From contig JANPIV010000111.1 of NCBI GenBank assembly GCA_031425155.1, positions 54,426-118,425 of the forward strand: a stretch of 64,000 nucleotides of DNA, given 5' to 3'. Positions within the stretch are counted from its first letter, which is position 1, and every line of letters begins with the position of its first letter. The notes beneath the pieces were generated by a model that was not told the DNA's origin, did not search any database, and saw nothing but the letters and a program-made list of their open reading frames with translations. Of the stretch, positions 42,774 through 51,772 are shown piece after piece. Made by a program: the position numbers and the translations under genes. This DNA comes from M3007 sp031425155 (GTDB lineage Bacteria; Bacteroidota; Bacteroidia; Chitinophagales; Saprospiraceae).

Positions 42774-44441
42774 CTACCAGAAAATCAAATACAAACCAGC
42801 AATAACGCCCAGCACCACCAATGCACCGATGGCGAAACTCTGCGAAGTACGGAACATACTCGTTTCTACCTCAATACCGTGTACGCGCTTCTGGCCTTGC
42901 GTATCCAGCAGACTGACGAGCATCATCAGTGCGACTAATATCAGGAAGACATAACCCATGCGGTGTAAAAATGGCAGATCCACCAGCCATTCCTGCAACA
43001 GCAGACCTACCGGAATAGTGGCAATAGCCCCGGCCAATGCTGCGCTGGCGGTAGTGCGTTTCCAGAAGAAACCAAGCAGGAAAATAGCCACTACGCCCGG
43101 CGAGACCAGACCCGTGAAATCCTGTACGAACTGGAAAGCCTGACCAAAATTGCGCAATTGCGGCGCAACCACCACCCCAATAATCATCGCTACGACAATG
43201 GCAATCCGGCCAGTGCTCACCTGCTGCGCCTCGGTAGCGTCGCGGTTGAAGAATTTCTTATAAATATCCAGCGTGAAAATGGTCGAAATACTGTTGGCTT
43301 TACCGGCCAGCGAAGCGACAATGGCCGCCGTAAGGGCCGCAAAAGCCAGGCCTTTTATGCCAATTGGCAACAGTTGCAACAGCACCGGATAGGCATTGTC
43401 GGGTACTAACGCCATTTTTCCAGACCCGTCGTTCATCGGGCTGAGCATATTGTTTTGAAAAACATCCACGCCTTCCCGGTGCAGCAGATAGACAGCAATA
43501 CCGGGCAACACCACAATCACCGGCATCAATAGTTTGAGGAAAGCGGCAAACAGAATGCCTGAGCGAGCCGTTTCCAGATTGGCACCCAGGGCCCGTTGGG
43601 TAATATACTGATTGAAACCCCAGTAATTCAGGTTGGCGATCCACATCGCCCCAAAAATCACGGCCAAACCCGGCAACTTATCGTAGGCATCCTCTGTCCC
43701 GTTTTTGCCATCCGGCATAAGGATTTGGCCCGGCTCCAGAATCATGTGAAAGTGGTCGCTGGCTTTCTCCTGCAAAAAGCCCAGCCCCGACCATGCGCCG
43801 CTGCTGCCAAAATGCTGGGCTACCAAATCCAGCGCGATATAGGAAGTAACCAGGCCGCCGAAGGTCAGCACCACCACCTGAATCACGTCGGTGTAGCCGA
43901 TCACCTTCATGCCGCCCAGCGTAATGACCACCGCAAAAACGGCCAGGGCAATAGTACAAAGCGTGAAATCCAGCCCCGCCACTTTACTCACCGCCACCGC
44001 GCCGAGGTAGAGGATAGAGGTCAGGTTGACAAATACGTACACCAGCAACCAGAACACCGCCATGATCGTGGCCACCAGCGGACTATAACGTTGCGCCAGA
44101 AATTGCGGCATCGTATAGATTTTATTCTTCAGGTAAATGGGCAGAAAAAATACCGCCACTACGATCAGCGTGACTGCCGCCATCCATTCGTAGGAAGCAA
44201 TGGCCAGGCCCATCGCAAAACCCGAAGCCGACATGCCGACGAATTGCTCGGCACTGATGTTGGACGCGATCAGCGAAGCCCCGATGGCCCACCAGGTCAG
44301 CGACCCCTCGGCCAGGAAAAAATCCTTGGCGCTGGCGTCGGCATTGCGCTTGCGCTGGTAGATCCAATACCCGTAGCCGGCTACGATGACGAAATAAATC
44401 AGGAAAACGACAAAATCATAATAGTGTAATTGATTGCCCAT
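42774..44441 (-). CDS. Sodium:solute symporter (SGLT family)
   Basis: A 555-residue membrane transporter with about 14 hydrophobic segments. SSS family marks: RNADASAKDFFLAEGSLTWW near residue 33, then ASLIASNISAEQFVGMSASG near 55-74, and GGMKVIGYTDVIQVVVL near 185. The pattern is closest to sodium/sugar (vSGLT-type) transporters, and its long loop near 230-260 carries the WANLNYWGFNQY-type segment. Substrate is probably a sugar or similar small solute. It is monocistronic. Confidence 0.92.
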   Translation of the reverse strand: MGNQLHYYDFVVFLIYFVIVAGYGYWIYQRKRNADASAKDFFLAEGSLTWWAIGASLIASNISAEQFVGMSASGFAMGLAIASYEWMAAVTLIVVAVFFLPIYLKNKIYTMPQFLAQRYSPLVATIMAVFWLLVYVFVNLTSILYLGAVAVSKVAGLDFTLCTIALAVFAVVITLGGMKVIGYTDVIQVVVLTFGGLVTSYIALDLVAQHFGSSGAWSGLGFLQEKASDHFHMILEPGQILMPDGKNGTEDAYDKLPGLAVIFGAMWIANLNYWGFNQYITQRALGANLETARSGILFAAFLKLLMPVIVVLPGIAVYLLHREGVDVFQNNMLSPMNDGSGKMALVPDNAYPVLLQLLPIGIKGLAFAALTAAIVASLAGKANSISTIFTLDIYKKFFNRDATEAQQVSTGRIAIVVAMIIGVVVAPQLRNFGQAFQFVQDFTGLVSPGVVAIFLLGFFWKRTTASAALAGAIATIPVGLLLQEWLVDLPFLHRMGYVFLILVALMMLVSLLDTQGQKRVHGIEVETSMFRTSQSFAIGALVVLGVIAGLYLIFW

Positions 44442-44747
44442 GAGCGATTTTTTTAGCCGCTATAGCCGCCTGCCCAATAGGGCCGCAAAGCCTGCGTTCA
44501 GAATGAGTTGGAAATGAAGGAATGAGTGGACGAAATAAAAAAAGCAGCCTTCTTAGGCCGCCCAAATATATGTAAGGTCAGCAAGTTGTGCGGGCCAACG
44601 TAAAAAAAATCAATTTTAAAGAAATTTGCTTTTTTGCTGAAAAAAGTCTTTTCTTTGCACCCGCTTTTGAAGCGAAAACGACTTGCTGACTGTAGTGCAA
44701 AAATTCATTGCGCTCAACAACCAACTATTCACTTCAAAACGAAAGAC
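44442..44747. other. 306-bp gap upstream of tRNA-Cys, no gene
   Basis: Holds only a possible promoter for tRNA-Cys: a TTTG at 44625-44628 and an imperfect -7 box ttttcttt at about 44649-44657, both about 90 bp or more upstream of the tRNA. Nothing else is recognised. Confidence 0.5.
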
Positions 44748-44818
44748 GGTTTCCTGGCCGAGTGGTTAGGCACAGCTCTGCAAAAGCTGCTACAGCGGTT
44801 CGAATCCGCTGGAAACCT
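44748..44818 (+). tRNA. tRNA-Cys (anticodon GCA)
   Basis: Acceptor stem ggtttcc/ggaaacc is perfect. The anticodon arm cagct-ctgcaaa-agctg places GCA at 34-36. The T arm is gcggttcgaatccgc. The discriminator is T as found here and CCA is not encoded. Confidence 0.93.
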
Positions 44819-44932
44819 CCTAAACGACGCCCTTGTAAGTCCACCAACTTGCAGGGGCGTTTTCTTTTCCATCAACTTGTTACCCTGTGGAGATCAATGA
44901 GTTAGGGGTATGCCCCTTTGTTATACTGTCGG

Positions 44933-45012
44933 GACCCGTTCACGTCGTAGTACCTCGTCGCGACGTGTTCCGCGACGTGGAAGGTTCTCGTTAAGATGAC
45001 AAGAGCGGCGTA
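44933..45012. repeat. 80-bp repeat, copy 1 (overlaps the DinB 3' end)
   Basis: Shares gacccgttcacgtcgtagt, gacgtgttccgcgacgtgga, ggttctc and agatgaca.aagcggcgta with copy 2 at 45637-45715; only the 9-10 bp centre differs. It supplies the last seven DinB codons and its stop. Confidence 0.8.
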
Positions 45013-45512
45013 TCCATCAAAACCGTGATCTGCGCCAGATGATGGTCATCATGCTCCGCCACAAAGAAAGCCAGATCAATCAAGCGCATCGGCGTACCCA
45101 GGCGCGGGTGAAGTGCCGATTTTTCCAGGTCAGCCTCCGTCACCGCTCTCAGCACCGCGACCAGTTTCGCCCGCTCCTCCGCGAACCGGGCGATCAAATC
45201 TACCATATTTTGCTGGTCGTGGTCGGCTTCATGGGTCTGGCGGTTGGTCAGGTCGGCGACCATCAGTTGGCTCTCGCCGTGGATGATCTGCAAGGCCCGG
45301 CCCATCCACAGCGGTTCGAGATCGAGCAAATGCCCCACCTCTTTATGGATGCTCCATTTTCCTTCGCCCGACGGGCCCGGATGGCCGGGTAGCTGCACCA
45401 GTTTAAACGTCAGGCGGGCGACGGTGCCTTCCAGCCTTTCCAGGATGCCGGGGAGCAGGCCATTATCGTGGATGGGAGGAAATTGGCGGTTGAACCAGGG
45501 AGTGCGGTGCAT
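44991..45512 (-). CDS. DinB family protein
   Basis: A 173-residue four-helix-bundle protein of the DinB/YfiT group. The three metal-binding His are in WSIHKEVGHLLDLEPL near residue 54, THEADHDQQNM near 96, and AEHDDHHLAQI near 157. Members include thiol-dependent transferases and uncharacterised bacterial proteins. Its C-terminal residues TPLLSS and the stop lie inside an 80-bp repeat that recurs 640 bp upstream, so the natural C-terminus may have been replaced. Confidence 0.85.
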   Translation of the reverse strand: MHRTPWFNRQFPPIHDNGLLPGILERLEGTVARLTFKLVQLPGHPGPSGEGKWSIHKEVGHLLDLEPLWMGRALQIIHGESQLMVADLTNRQTHEADHDQQNMVDLIARFAEERAKLVAVLRAVTEADLEKSALHPRLGTPMRLIDLAFFVAEHDDHHLAQITVLMDTPLLSS

Positions 45513-45636
45513 GGTGTGTTAGTTGTGAAGAGTGATGGTAAAATGGACGGTTCCTGACTAATCGCGCATAACAAAAGCGATGTACACTAGGTCGTAGAAC
45601 ACGTTGCGGAACACACCACCCTTGTCATCTTGTAGA

Positions 45637-45715
45637 GACCCGTTCACGTCGTAGTGTACACAGTGACGTGTTCCGCGATGTGGACGGTTCTCTTCGAGAT
45701 GACAAAAGCGGCGTA
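45637..45715. repeat. 80-bp repeat, copy 2, with an adjoining partial inverted copy
   Basis: A direct repeat of 44933-45012. A partial inverted copy (the complement of tgtgttccgcaacgtgttct and gatgacaag) lies just before it at about 45568-45630. Together they flank DinB and separate it from the STAND gene. Confidence 0.75.
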
Positions 45716-45737
45716 CACCATAGAGCGACGGCTTTGG

Positions 45738-48032
45738 TTAGGGCTGCATCTGGCTTTTTATGGATTCGTATATCCCACTTACGGTAACGATGTGAGGATG
45801 GCCTGCAGGTAATAGTTTTTTGAAAATAGCCAATGCTTTCCCCGACCAAGCCAATGCTTCGGCATAATCGCCGATATCTTGCAGCACCCTTGATAAATTG
45901 GAATAACGAATCGCCGTATTTGGATGCTCAGAACCAAGGCTTTTTTCATCAGAATATACGGCTTTTTCCAGCAGGCTTTTTGCCCCGGCATAATCGCCGA
46001 GGTTTTGCAGCACTAATGCCAAATTGGAATAACTCCGCGCCGTGGAGGGATGGTCGGGGCCAAAATTTTTTTCATAGGAGAAAACGGCTTTTTCGAGCAG
46101 GTTTTGGGCCCCCACATAGTCGCCAAGGCCTCCCAGCACTAAGGCAAGATTAGAATAACTGCTCGCCGTAGAAGGATGGTCAGGGCCAAAGTTTTTTTCA
46201 TCAGACTGTACGGCTTTTTCGAGCAGGCTTTTTGCCCCTACATAATCGCCGAGGTGTTTTAGCACAGTGGCCAGGTTGGAATAACGAATTGCGGTGGAGG
46301 GATGGTCTGGGCCAAAGTTTTTTTCATCGGAAATCATGGCTTTTTCGAGCAGGGTTTTGGCCCCGACGTAATCGCCGAGGTCTCGCAGCACAGTGGCCAG
46401 ATTGGAATAGCGAATTGCTGTATTTGGATGGTCAGGGCCGAAGTTTTTCTTATCAGAGATCAGGGCTTTTTCGAGCAGGCTTTTGGCCCTAGCATACTCG
46501 CCGAGGTCTTGCAATAGTAGCCCTAAAATAGAATAACGAATTGCGGTGGCGGGATGATCAGGGCCGAAGTTTTTTTCATCAGAGATCAGGGCTTTTTCGA
46601 GCAAGATTTTGGCACCAGCATACTCGCCAAGGTCTTGCAGCACTACTGCCAAATTGGAATAACGAACCGCCGTGGTAGCATGGTCTGGGCCGAAGTTTTT
46701 TTCATCGGAGATCAGTGCTTTTTCCATCAAGGTTTTGGTGCCGACATAATCGCCGATTTGTCTTAGCACCACGGCCAACTCACTTTGTAGCCGGGATATC
46801 TCCTTAGCGTCCCCTTCCCCCAATTGCTCCAACACCGCCTTACCGAAAGGTATCCACTGGAACTTGTCCACTGGATTGTCCTTACTTTGGTCAAGACTTA
46901 GTTTCTTACTAACGCTATCCACCAAAGCCCCCACCTCTCCCAACTCCACCGGAATCTGCCTTGCCGCCACCTCTAAAATAATCCGGTGCATTTTATAGCC
47001 ATCAATCTCCCCATCCGTGAGCAACCAGCCTTTATCGGCCAGCGCAGTCAGCGTTTCGGCAAAAACATCGGCCTTTTCACTGGCGGCCGGGTTAATTAAT
47101 TCCTCAAGTACCTCGTATTTATGAAACACCGGCGGCAAACAGATGAACTGTTTGGCCAGCCAGGTCTCGTCGGGGGTGAGTTGGCTCAACTGGAAGATGG
47201 AGGAAAGGTAAGAAAACACCTTTTCGATCTTGTCGCCCTTGTGTTCGATATACACGTTGGCCTTCAAATCGTCAGTGATGGCCTTTTGCAATTGGGCGGG
47301 CGTGTAACGTTGCAGTTGGGCGGTCTTGGCGAGTATTTCGATGGTCAGGGTATGGTAGTCTACGGTAGCTAGCAGGGCGCGGATTTCGGTCTCGTCCTGA
47401 ATGCGGGGACAGTGTTTCTGGAAGAGTAGCAGCGCGTCGTCTGCACTGAGGAAACTCAGGTCTTTGGACTGGAATTTTTCGATCTTTTCCCGCGAAGTGG
47501 CCAGCAGGTGCCAGTGCGGTGGGTGGGGCAGCAGGTCGTGCAGGTGGGTCAAAGCCGCCGTGGCGTTGTCTATAATCAGCAGATTGGGACGGTCGGGCAG
47601 GCTTTTGAGGTGGGTAATGATTTCGGTGAAGATAAGCCGTGGTTCCTTGCCTGCGGTGCTGATGCCGAGGCAGTGCGTCAGTCCTTCGGTGTTCACGAAG
47701 TCGTTGGTCACATCGTCGCTCAACTGGCTCACCCAGACAATGTGCTGATAGTCATCGTAGTATTGGTTCAAATAGCCTTGCGCCAGCGTGGTTTTGCCAA
47801 TGCCGCCCAGACCATTGACCACCACGACCTGTTTTTTATCCATTAATAAACGGCGCAGGTCCAGCAACTCCTCGTCGCGCCCGATGAGATCATCGGGGTG
47901 GATACGCGGGATTTTCAGGCAGAGTTCTTTGGGGAGTTTTGTTTCGGGAGCGGCGTAGTAGTTATCGCCTACGTGGAGATCGCGCCCTAATTTTATGTCA
48001 CTTCCCTGAATAATATTCTTGTTGTTCTCCAT
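45738..48032 (-). CDS. STAND NTPase (NB-ARC) with tetratricopeptide repeats
   Basis: A 764-residue signal-transducing NTPase. N-terminal: a short glycine-rich segment (IIQGSDIKLGRDLHVGDNYY, residues 7-26) with no catalytic domain. The NB-ARC domain (about 45-330) has GRDEELLDLRRLL, P-loop NGLGGIGKTT near 73-82, Walker B LLIIDNAT near 170 and sensor HLLATSRE near 196. A winged-helix region follows. Residues about 410-748 are eight near-identical 42-residue TPR units of the kinesin light-chain type. Start 48032 chosen; a TATATTTG promoter box lies 30 bp upstream. Such proteins sense ligands and oligomerise, often in phage defence; the output here is unknown. Confidence 0.88.
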   Translation of the reverse strand: MENNKNIIQGSDIKLGRDLHVGDNYYAAPETKLPKELCLKIPRIHPDDLIGRDEELLDLRRLLMDKKQVVVVNGLGGIGKTTLAQGYLNQYYDDYQHIVWVSQLSDDVTNDFVNTEGLTHCLGISTAGKEPRLIFTEIITHLKSLPDRPNLLIIDNATAALTHLHDLLPHPPHWHLLATSREKIEKFQSKDLSFLSADDALLLFQKHCPRIQDETEIRALLATVDYHTLTIEILAKTAQLQRYTPAQLQKAITDDLKANVYIEHKGDKIEKVFSYLSSIFQLSQLTPDETWLAKQFICLPPVFHKYEVLEELINPAASEKADVFAETLTALADKGWLLTDGEIDGYKMHRIILEVAARQIPVELGEVGALVDSVSKKLSLDQSKDNPVDKFQWIPFGKAVLEQLGEGDAKEISRLQSELAVVLRQIGDYVGTKTLMEKALISDEKNFGPDHATTAVRYSNLAVVLQDLGEYAGAKILLEKALISDEKNFGPDHPATAIRYSILGLLLQDLGEYARAKSLLEKALISDKKNFGPDHPNTAIRYSNLATVLRDLGDYVGAKTLLEKAMISDEKNFGPDHPSTAIRYSNLATVLKHLGDYVGAKSLLEKAVQSDEKNFGPDHPSTASSYSNLALVLGGLGDYVGAQNLLEKAVFSYEKNFGPDHPSTARSYSNLALVLQNLGDYAGAKSLLEKAVYSDEKSLGSEHPNTAIRYSNLSRVLQDIGDYAEALAWSGKALAIFKKLLPAGHPHIVTVSGIYESIKSQMQP
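45795..46785 (-). repeat. 126-bp tandem repeats encoding the TPR array
   Basis: Eight in-frame 126-bp units, each encoding a 42-residue TPR with a core LEKA.(I/V)SDEKNFGPDHP. DNA similarity between units is high, which suggests recent expansion and the chance of unit-number variation. Confidence 0.88.
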
Positions 48033-48061
48033 TGGGTCCCTTATTGGTGATGAGCAAGGTG

Positions 48062-48069
48062 CAAATATA
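48062..48069 (-). promoter_or_regulatory. -7 promoter element of the STAND gene
   Basis: Reads TATATTTG on the minus strand, fitting TAnnTTTG, 29 bp before the chosen ATG at 48032. This supports that start over longer upstream frames. Confidence 0.55.
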
Positions 48070-48183
48070 GGGTCGTCCGTAGGAATAATGGGAAAGCAGA
48101 TAACACGGATAAACGCGGATTTAAAATAGGTTAGGCACTGATGAGTAGCGCATAAAAATCTGCTTTTATCGGTTTTATCTTTC

Positions 48184-49053
48184 TCAATGACTTGGTTCAA
48201 TATGGATCAGCACATGGCCCAATTCCGGTATTTCCCGTCGCAAAGTATCTTTTAGCGCATGGGCAATTGCGTGGCCTTCTTTTACAGAAATATGGGCATC
48301 CACGATAGCATGCAGGTCCACATGATATTGCATCCCGGCTTTGCGGATAAAACATTTTTCCGTGCCGACGATGCCGGTTACTTTTAAGGATTCTACCCGG
48401 ATAGCAAAGATTAAGTCATCATACAAATGCTCATCCATTATTTCTCCCAGCGCAGGGCGGAATATCAGGTAACTATTATAAAGAATAAAGCCGGAGGCAA
48501 ATATGGCGGCCCAATCATCGGCGGATTCATAGCCTTTTCCAAAACACAGGGCAATAGAAATACCAATAAAAGCCGAAATAGAAGTAATGGCATCACTGCG
48601 GTGGTGCCAGGCATCCGCTTTTAACGAGGAACTATTTATTTCTTTGCTTTTTCTAATGACGACCTGATAAGAAATTTCTTTCCAGATAATAATCAAACCC
48701 AGGACAATTAGTGTCCAGGCTTCTGGTAATTCATGGGGTGTACCGATATTTTTAATGCTTTCGTAAGCAATAATCGTAGCAGAAGTGATTAGAAAACCGA
48801 CCACCAGGAAAGTAATCAGTGGCTCTATGCGGCCGTGGCCATACGGATGGTTGTCGTCGGCGGGTCGGCTGGCGTATTTTATCCCAAACAAGACCAGAAA
48901 AGAGGCCAGAATGTCGGTGGTGGATTCAATAGCATCGGCAATAAGGGCATAGGAGTGACCAAAAAAACCGGCCAGCCATTTTATGATGGCTAAACTGGTA
49001 TTTCCGAGGATACTGAAATAAGTCGCTTTTACCGCTATCTGTTCAGGCGTCAT
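48184..49053 (-). CDS. Cation diffusion facilitator family transporter
   Basis: A 289-residue CDF transporter with six membrane segments and a cytoplasmic domain. Metal-site motifs are HSYALIADAIESTTD near residue 29 (HxxxD type with Asp) and the loop HPYGHGRIEPL near 68. The second HxxxD-like site is DAWHHRSDAITS near 146. The C-terminal domain (about 205-289) ends with GHVLIHIEP. It exports divalent cations such as zinc, iron or manganese in exchange for protons. It is monocistronic, 151 bp upstream of the STAND gene. Confidence 0.92.
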   Translation of the reverse strand: MTPEQIAVKATYFSILGNTSLAIIKWLAGFFGHSYALIADAIESTTDILASFLVLFGIKYASRPADDNHPYGHGRIEPLITFLVVGFLITSATIIAYESIKNIGTPHELPEAWTLIVLGLIIIWKEISYQVVIRKSKEINSSSLKADAWHHRSDAITSISAFIGISIALCFGKGYESADDWAAIFASGFILYNSYLIFRPALGEIMDEHLYDDLIFAIRVESLKVTGIVGTEKCFIRKAGMQYHVDLHAIVDAHISVKEGHAIAHALKDTLRREIPELGHVLIHIEPSH

Positions 49054-49220
49054 TTTCTGGTAGTGTGGTGACAGTTATTTGGGTAGTAAAATGGCACACA
49101 ATAGGCCTGTTAACGCTCTATGGCGTCTGTTCGGTCTGTTATATCTATTTTCATGATGCTTTGGCAGCATACTAGAGCCATTCGGGCTGCAAGGTGCGCA
49201 AACACCTGCTGAATAAGCCC

Positions 49221-49994
49221 TTATTTTATTCCATCATTAGTATAAGGCCATAGCAGTGCCATGCCGGTAAAGGCCAGGCATTGAAAGACGCTGGTCCATT
49301 CATTGCCGTTGTCGGTCATCGGAGCAAGGAGGGCGCGTGGAATATGTAGCAGGATCAGCCAGAGGAATAACATCCCGGCCAGGAGGAGACTGATGGGCGC
49401 GGGTTTGAAGTTCAGGATCATGGCCAGTCCTCCACCCATCAGGGCCACGCCGCCGAAATACGTCCAGAATACCGGGCCGGGTATCCAGGCGGGGACGAGG
49501 GTTTTGACAAAATCGAGGTACAGAAAGTGGTCAATGCCAAAGAGGAACAGCATGATGCCGAAGAAATGACGGCCATACGGGGTGATTTTGTAGAGGGATT
49601 TCCAGATGCCGCCCCGGCCATGCCCCGGAAAGATGCGGGCGATTATGAAGGCCCCGCCGGATAGGGCCAGCAGTTTGAACGCATCGGTCCAGGCACCGAG
49701 CATACCGGGATGGTTCAAAAGGCGATTGGGCAGGTGACCAAAGACGAAGAACAGCAGCAAGCCCCAGCCGAGTGCCAGGGCCACTTCTTTTATCTGGCGG
49801 CCAGTAGCGATGTACATTCCGCCAAAGACCAAAGCCGCGCCGGTTAAATACACCAGCCAGGTCAGCCCCTGCGTGGATTCGGCGGGAATGGGCAGCAGGA
49901 CCGGCCGGAACCAGGGAAAGACGAATTGCAGTACGCCCATACCGGCGATGCTGAGGCCATAAAAGATTTTGCCTGTTTTAGTTACGTTTTGCAT
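49221..49994 (-). CDS. DoxX-like membrane protein
   Basis: A 257-residue membrane protein with about eight hydrophobic segments, arranged as two similar halves. Each has a DoxX-type pattern: GLSIAGMGVLQFVFPWFRP near residue 13 and FGIMLFLFGIDHFLYLDF near 145. Function is unknown, and no neighbour suggests one. Confidence 0.75.
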   Translation of the reverse strand: MQNVTKTGKIFYGLSIAGMGVLQFVFPWFRPVLLPIPAESTQGLTWLVYLTGAALVFGGMYIATGRQIKEVALALGWGLLLFFVFGHLPNRLLNHPGMLGAWTDAFKLLALSGGAFIIARIFPGHGRGGIWKSLYKITPYGRHFFGIMLFLFGIDHFLYLDFVKTLVPAWIPGPVFWTYFGGVALMGGGLAMILNFKPAPISLLLAGMLFLWLILLHIPRALLAPMTDNGNEWTSVFQCLAFTGMALLWPYTNDGIK

Positions 49995-50245
49995 GATGTA
50001 TTATGTTAGTTGGTTCGACGTGGCTGCTCAGTCCGCCGCCTGTACGGAAAAAGCGTATTTAAAAATATTCAGTGGGTCCCATTTGGTTTTTACCTGCTGT
50101 GACCGGGGTAGTCATTATCAATGATGACTTCTACAGTGGCATCACTGACGAAATTTTCCGACAGTGGTCGCCGCCCCAGATGGCCAGGCGGGACTTTGCA
50201 GTCACGGTTTGCTGCAAAGCGCGGCAGTATTTTCGTATGCTGCTG

Positions 50246-50638
50246 TTAAATCTTTTTTGCAATTTGACTTCCCTCCAAATACGCCAGTCCGCCGACCACC
50301 AGTATTTGCAAAATCAGAAAAATGATGCCCAACACCTTAGCACTACTATAATGAAGAAAAAATAACACGGCACTCACTCCTGTCCACAGCCAATTCGCCT
50401 GTACGAGCAGTCGGAGTAGCGGAATAGAAACTGATTTTTGATTTGCCAATATAAAAGCTACTATAGCGTACATCAACGTCACGCCTGAAACGACTACAAT
50501 GAAGGTCGTGGTCAAACCCATAAAATTGGACAGGACATTAAAGAATAAAAGTCCTAGAATGGCTGTGCCTCCGCCTAAAATGGTATCTGCCCAGAGGAGT
50601 TTTCTTAAGGCGGAAGGGTCTTTGATAGTGTAGTGCAT
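50246..50638 (-). CDS. Four-helix membrane protein of unknown function
   Basis: A 130-residue protein with four predicted membrane segments (starting near LLWADTILGGGTAILGLLF, then FIVVVSGVTLMYAIVAFIL, then ANWLWTGVSAVLFFLHY and LGIIFLILQILVVGGLAY). The start ATG 50638 is preferred over an upstream in-frame TTG. No family is recognised. Confidence 0.65.
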   Translation of the reverse strand: MHYTIKDPSALRKLLWADTILGGGTAILGLLFFNVLSNFMGLTTTFIVVVSGVTLMYAIVAFILANQKSVSIPLLRLLVQANWLWTGVSAVLFFLHYSSAKVLGIIFLILQILVVGGLAYLEGSQIAKKI

Positions 50639-50770
50639 GCTGGAAGTGGGTTGTGGCGGGTAGGTAAGTGCGAAATTTTGCTCTTGGCTCGGCGAATTTG
50701 GTTCTGTGGAGACGTTGACAAGGTCGGGTTTTATGTCCAAAACGTGGAGGTAGAGGTGGAGGTAAAAAAA

Positions 50771-50803
50771 CTGCCCCTCTACGTGGGCGACGTGGAGGGG
50801 CAG
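50771..50803 (-). terminator. Hairpin terminator, minus-strand orientation
   Basis: A stem ctgcccctctacgt/acg.ggaggggcag with imperfect middle is followed, on the minus strand, by a run of T residues. It would end transcripts from the carboxylase-HNH direction before the small membrane protein gene. Confidence 0.6.
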
Positions 50804-50977
50804 AAAAAGAAGAAATAGTGAACGCAGAGTGGTATGGAACGAGGGTCAGGCAACGTCGGTCTTGCCGGGTTGCTGGAATTTGAAACTAATCAGACCATCC
50901 TGTTCTGTATTGACCAATATCTATGACGACCCGGTTATTTTTCATTCCGGTAGTTTTCTATCTCTTCGTTATTGCCG

Positions 50978-51060
50978 TTACAACGGCACATTCCCATGCT
51001 TCCGCCGTGGCCGCTCCACCACCTTGTTTTCCAGCATCGCAAACACCTTGTCACCAATAA
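50978..51060 (-). pseudogene. Orphan copy of the 3' end of the acyl-CoA carboxylase gene
   Basis: The minus strand encodes FAMLENKVVERPRRKHGNVP, L and a stop (TAA), the same last 21 residues as the carboxylase at 51773-53314. The 69 bp at 50981-51049 match 51776-51844 with six mismatches, all but the outermost synonymous, and the stop differs (TAA against TGA). Upstream of this the copy reads KVIGDKV, diverging from the host. It begins 15 bp beyond the HNH stop codon. Confidence 0.88.
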
Positions 51061-51074
51061 CTTTCGCCGGGTTA

Positions 51075-51491
51075 TTACAATGGATAATTACCAGATTCGA
51101 CAAGAGCCTGCCTGAATATTACCCGATCCGGCTGATTAAGTTCGAGCATTTTTACCGTCGCATTTCCAATTAGGCTAATTGGAAGAATGAGGCCGTTCAC
51201 AATTTCAAAATGTGCGTACCAGTCATCTGTACGGGGATTGTAAAATCGTACTGTATCCTGGCCTTTATCATCAATAAAAGTTGCTACATCCGAACCTTTG
51301 TTTTGGTTACAGTGCGGGCACGCAAAGGCCAGGTTTGCGAGGGTCGTCATACCACCGTGTTTAAGACTGCGAATGTGGTCAATATGAAAGGTCGTGGCCA
51401 GAAAATACTCTGGTACTAGGCAATATTCACAACGAAATTTTGCGCGAGCAGCAACTTGTTGGCGCAACCCACTAGAAATCAAGCGACTCAT
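51075..51491 (-). CDS. HNH endonuclease of a two-gene cassette
   Basis: A 138-residue HNH nuclease. The core is CEYCLVPEYFLATTFHIDH near residues 20-38 (first Cys pair and the HxxDH His), then LANLAFACPHCNQNKGSD near 51-68 with the second Cys pair and Asn. This is a complete and typical HNH core. Its start overlaps the stop of the 80-residue gene by 4 bp. Such pairs of a short protein with an HNH protein occur in Bacteroidota and cyanobacteria, possibly as toxin-antitoxin or defence modules (from memory, unchecked). Confidence 0.87.
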   Translation of the reverse strand: MSRLISSGLRQQVAARAKFRCEYCLVPEYFLATTFHIDHIRSLKHGGMTTLANLAFACPHCNQNKGSDVATFIDDKGQDTVRFYNPRTDDWYAHFEIVNGLILPISLIGNATVKMLELNQPDRVIFRQALVESGNYPL

Positions 51492-51730
51492 TGACGGCTC
51501 AACAGACTGCTGGCCCGCGCTTTGGCCAGGCCAATAAGCAAGTCATAGGCTAAATATTGCTGCAGTTCTTCCCGTTCTTCCAAAGTTATCAGCCCTTCCT
51601 TTTTCTTGGTCACAAGTAACTCAATCCTGCGCTGGATGGACGGAGCAAATTTGAAAGAGAGAATTTTCTCAGGCATGGCATCGGCCAAAAATGCAGCGAT
51701 TTGATCTTGTGCAGAAAGTGAAGCAGTCAT
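51488..51730 (-). CDS. Small helical protein, first gene of the HNH cassette
   Basis: An 80-residue protein of unknown function with an amphipathic helical profile: LSAQDQIAAFLADAMPEKIL, RIELLVTKKKEGLITLEERE, ELQQYLAYDLLIGLAKARAS. There is no DNA-binding motif that can be named. Its start lies 42 bp after the stop of the carboxylase gene, and a TATTTTTG box lies in that gap. Translational coupling to the HNH gene suggests that it controls or partners it, for instance as an antidote. Confidence 0.75.
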   Translation of the reverse strand: MTASLSAQDQIAAFLADAMPEKILSFKFAPSIQRRIELLVTKKKEGLITLEEREELQQYLAYDLLIGLAKARASSLLSRQ

Positions 51731-51747
51731 GCTCTTTGTTTTGTTGA

Positions 51748-51755
51748 CAAAAATA
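51748..51755 (-). promoter_or_regulatory. -7 promoter element of the HNH cassette
   Basis: Reads TATTTTTG on the minus strand, matching TAnnTTTG, 17 bp before the small-protein start and within the 42-bp gap after the carboxylase stop codon. Confidence 0.52.
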
Positions 51756-51772
51756 GGTAAAATTATCTGTTT

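Noticed and set aside
45795..46785. Tandem repeats resembling a CRISPR-like array
   Set aside because: Units are 126 bp, in-frame and encode TPRs with no unique spacers.
50829..51173. A 114-codon plus-strand frame over the carboxylase 3' end copy
   Set aside because: It is antisense to the copied carboxylase end and to the HNH gene.
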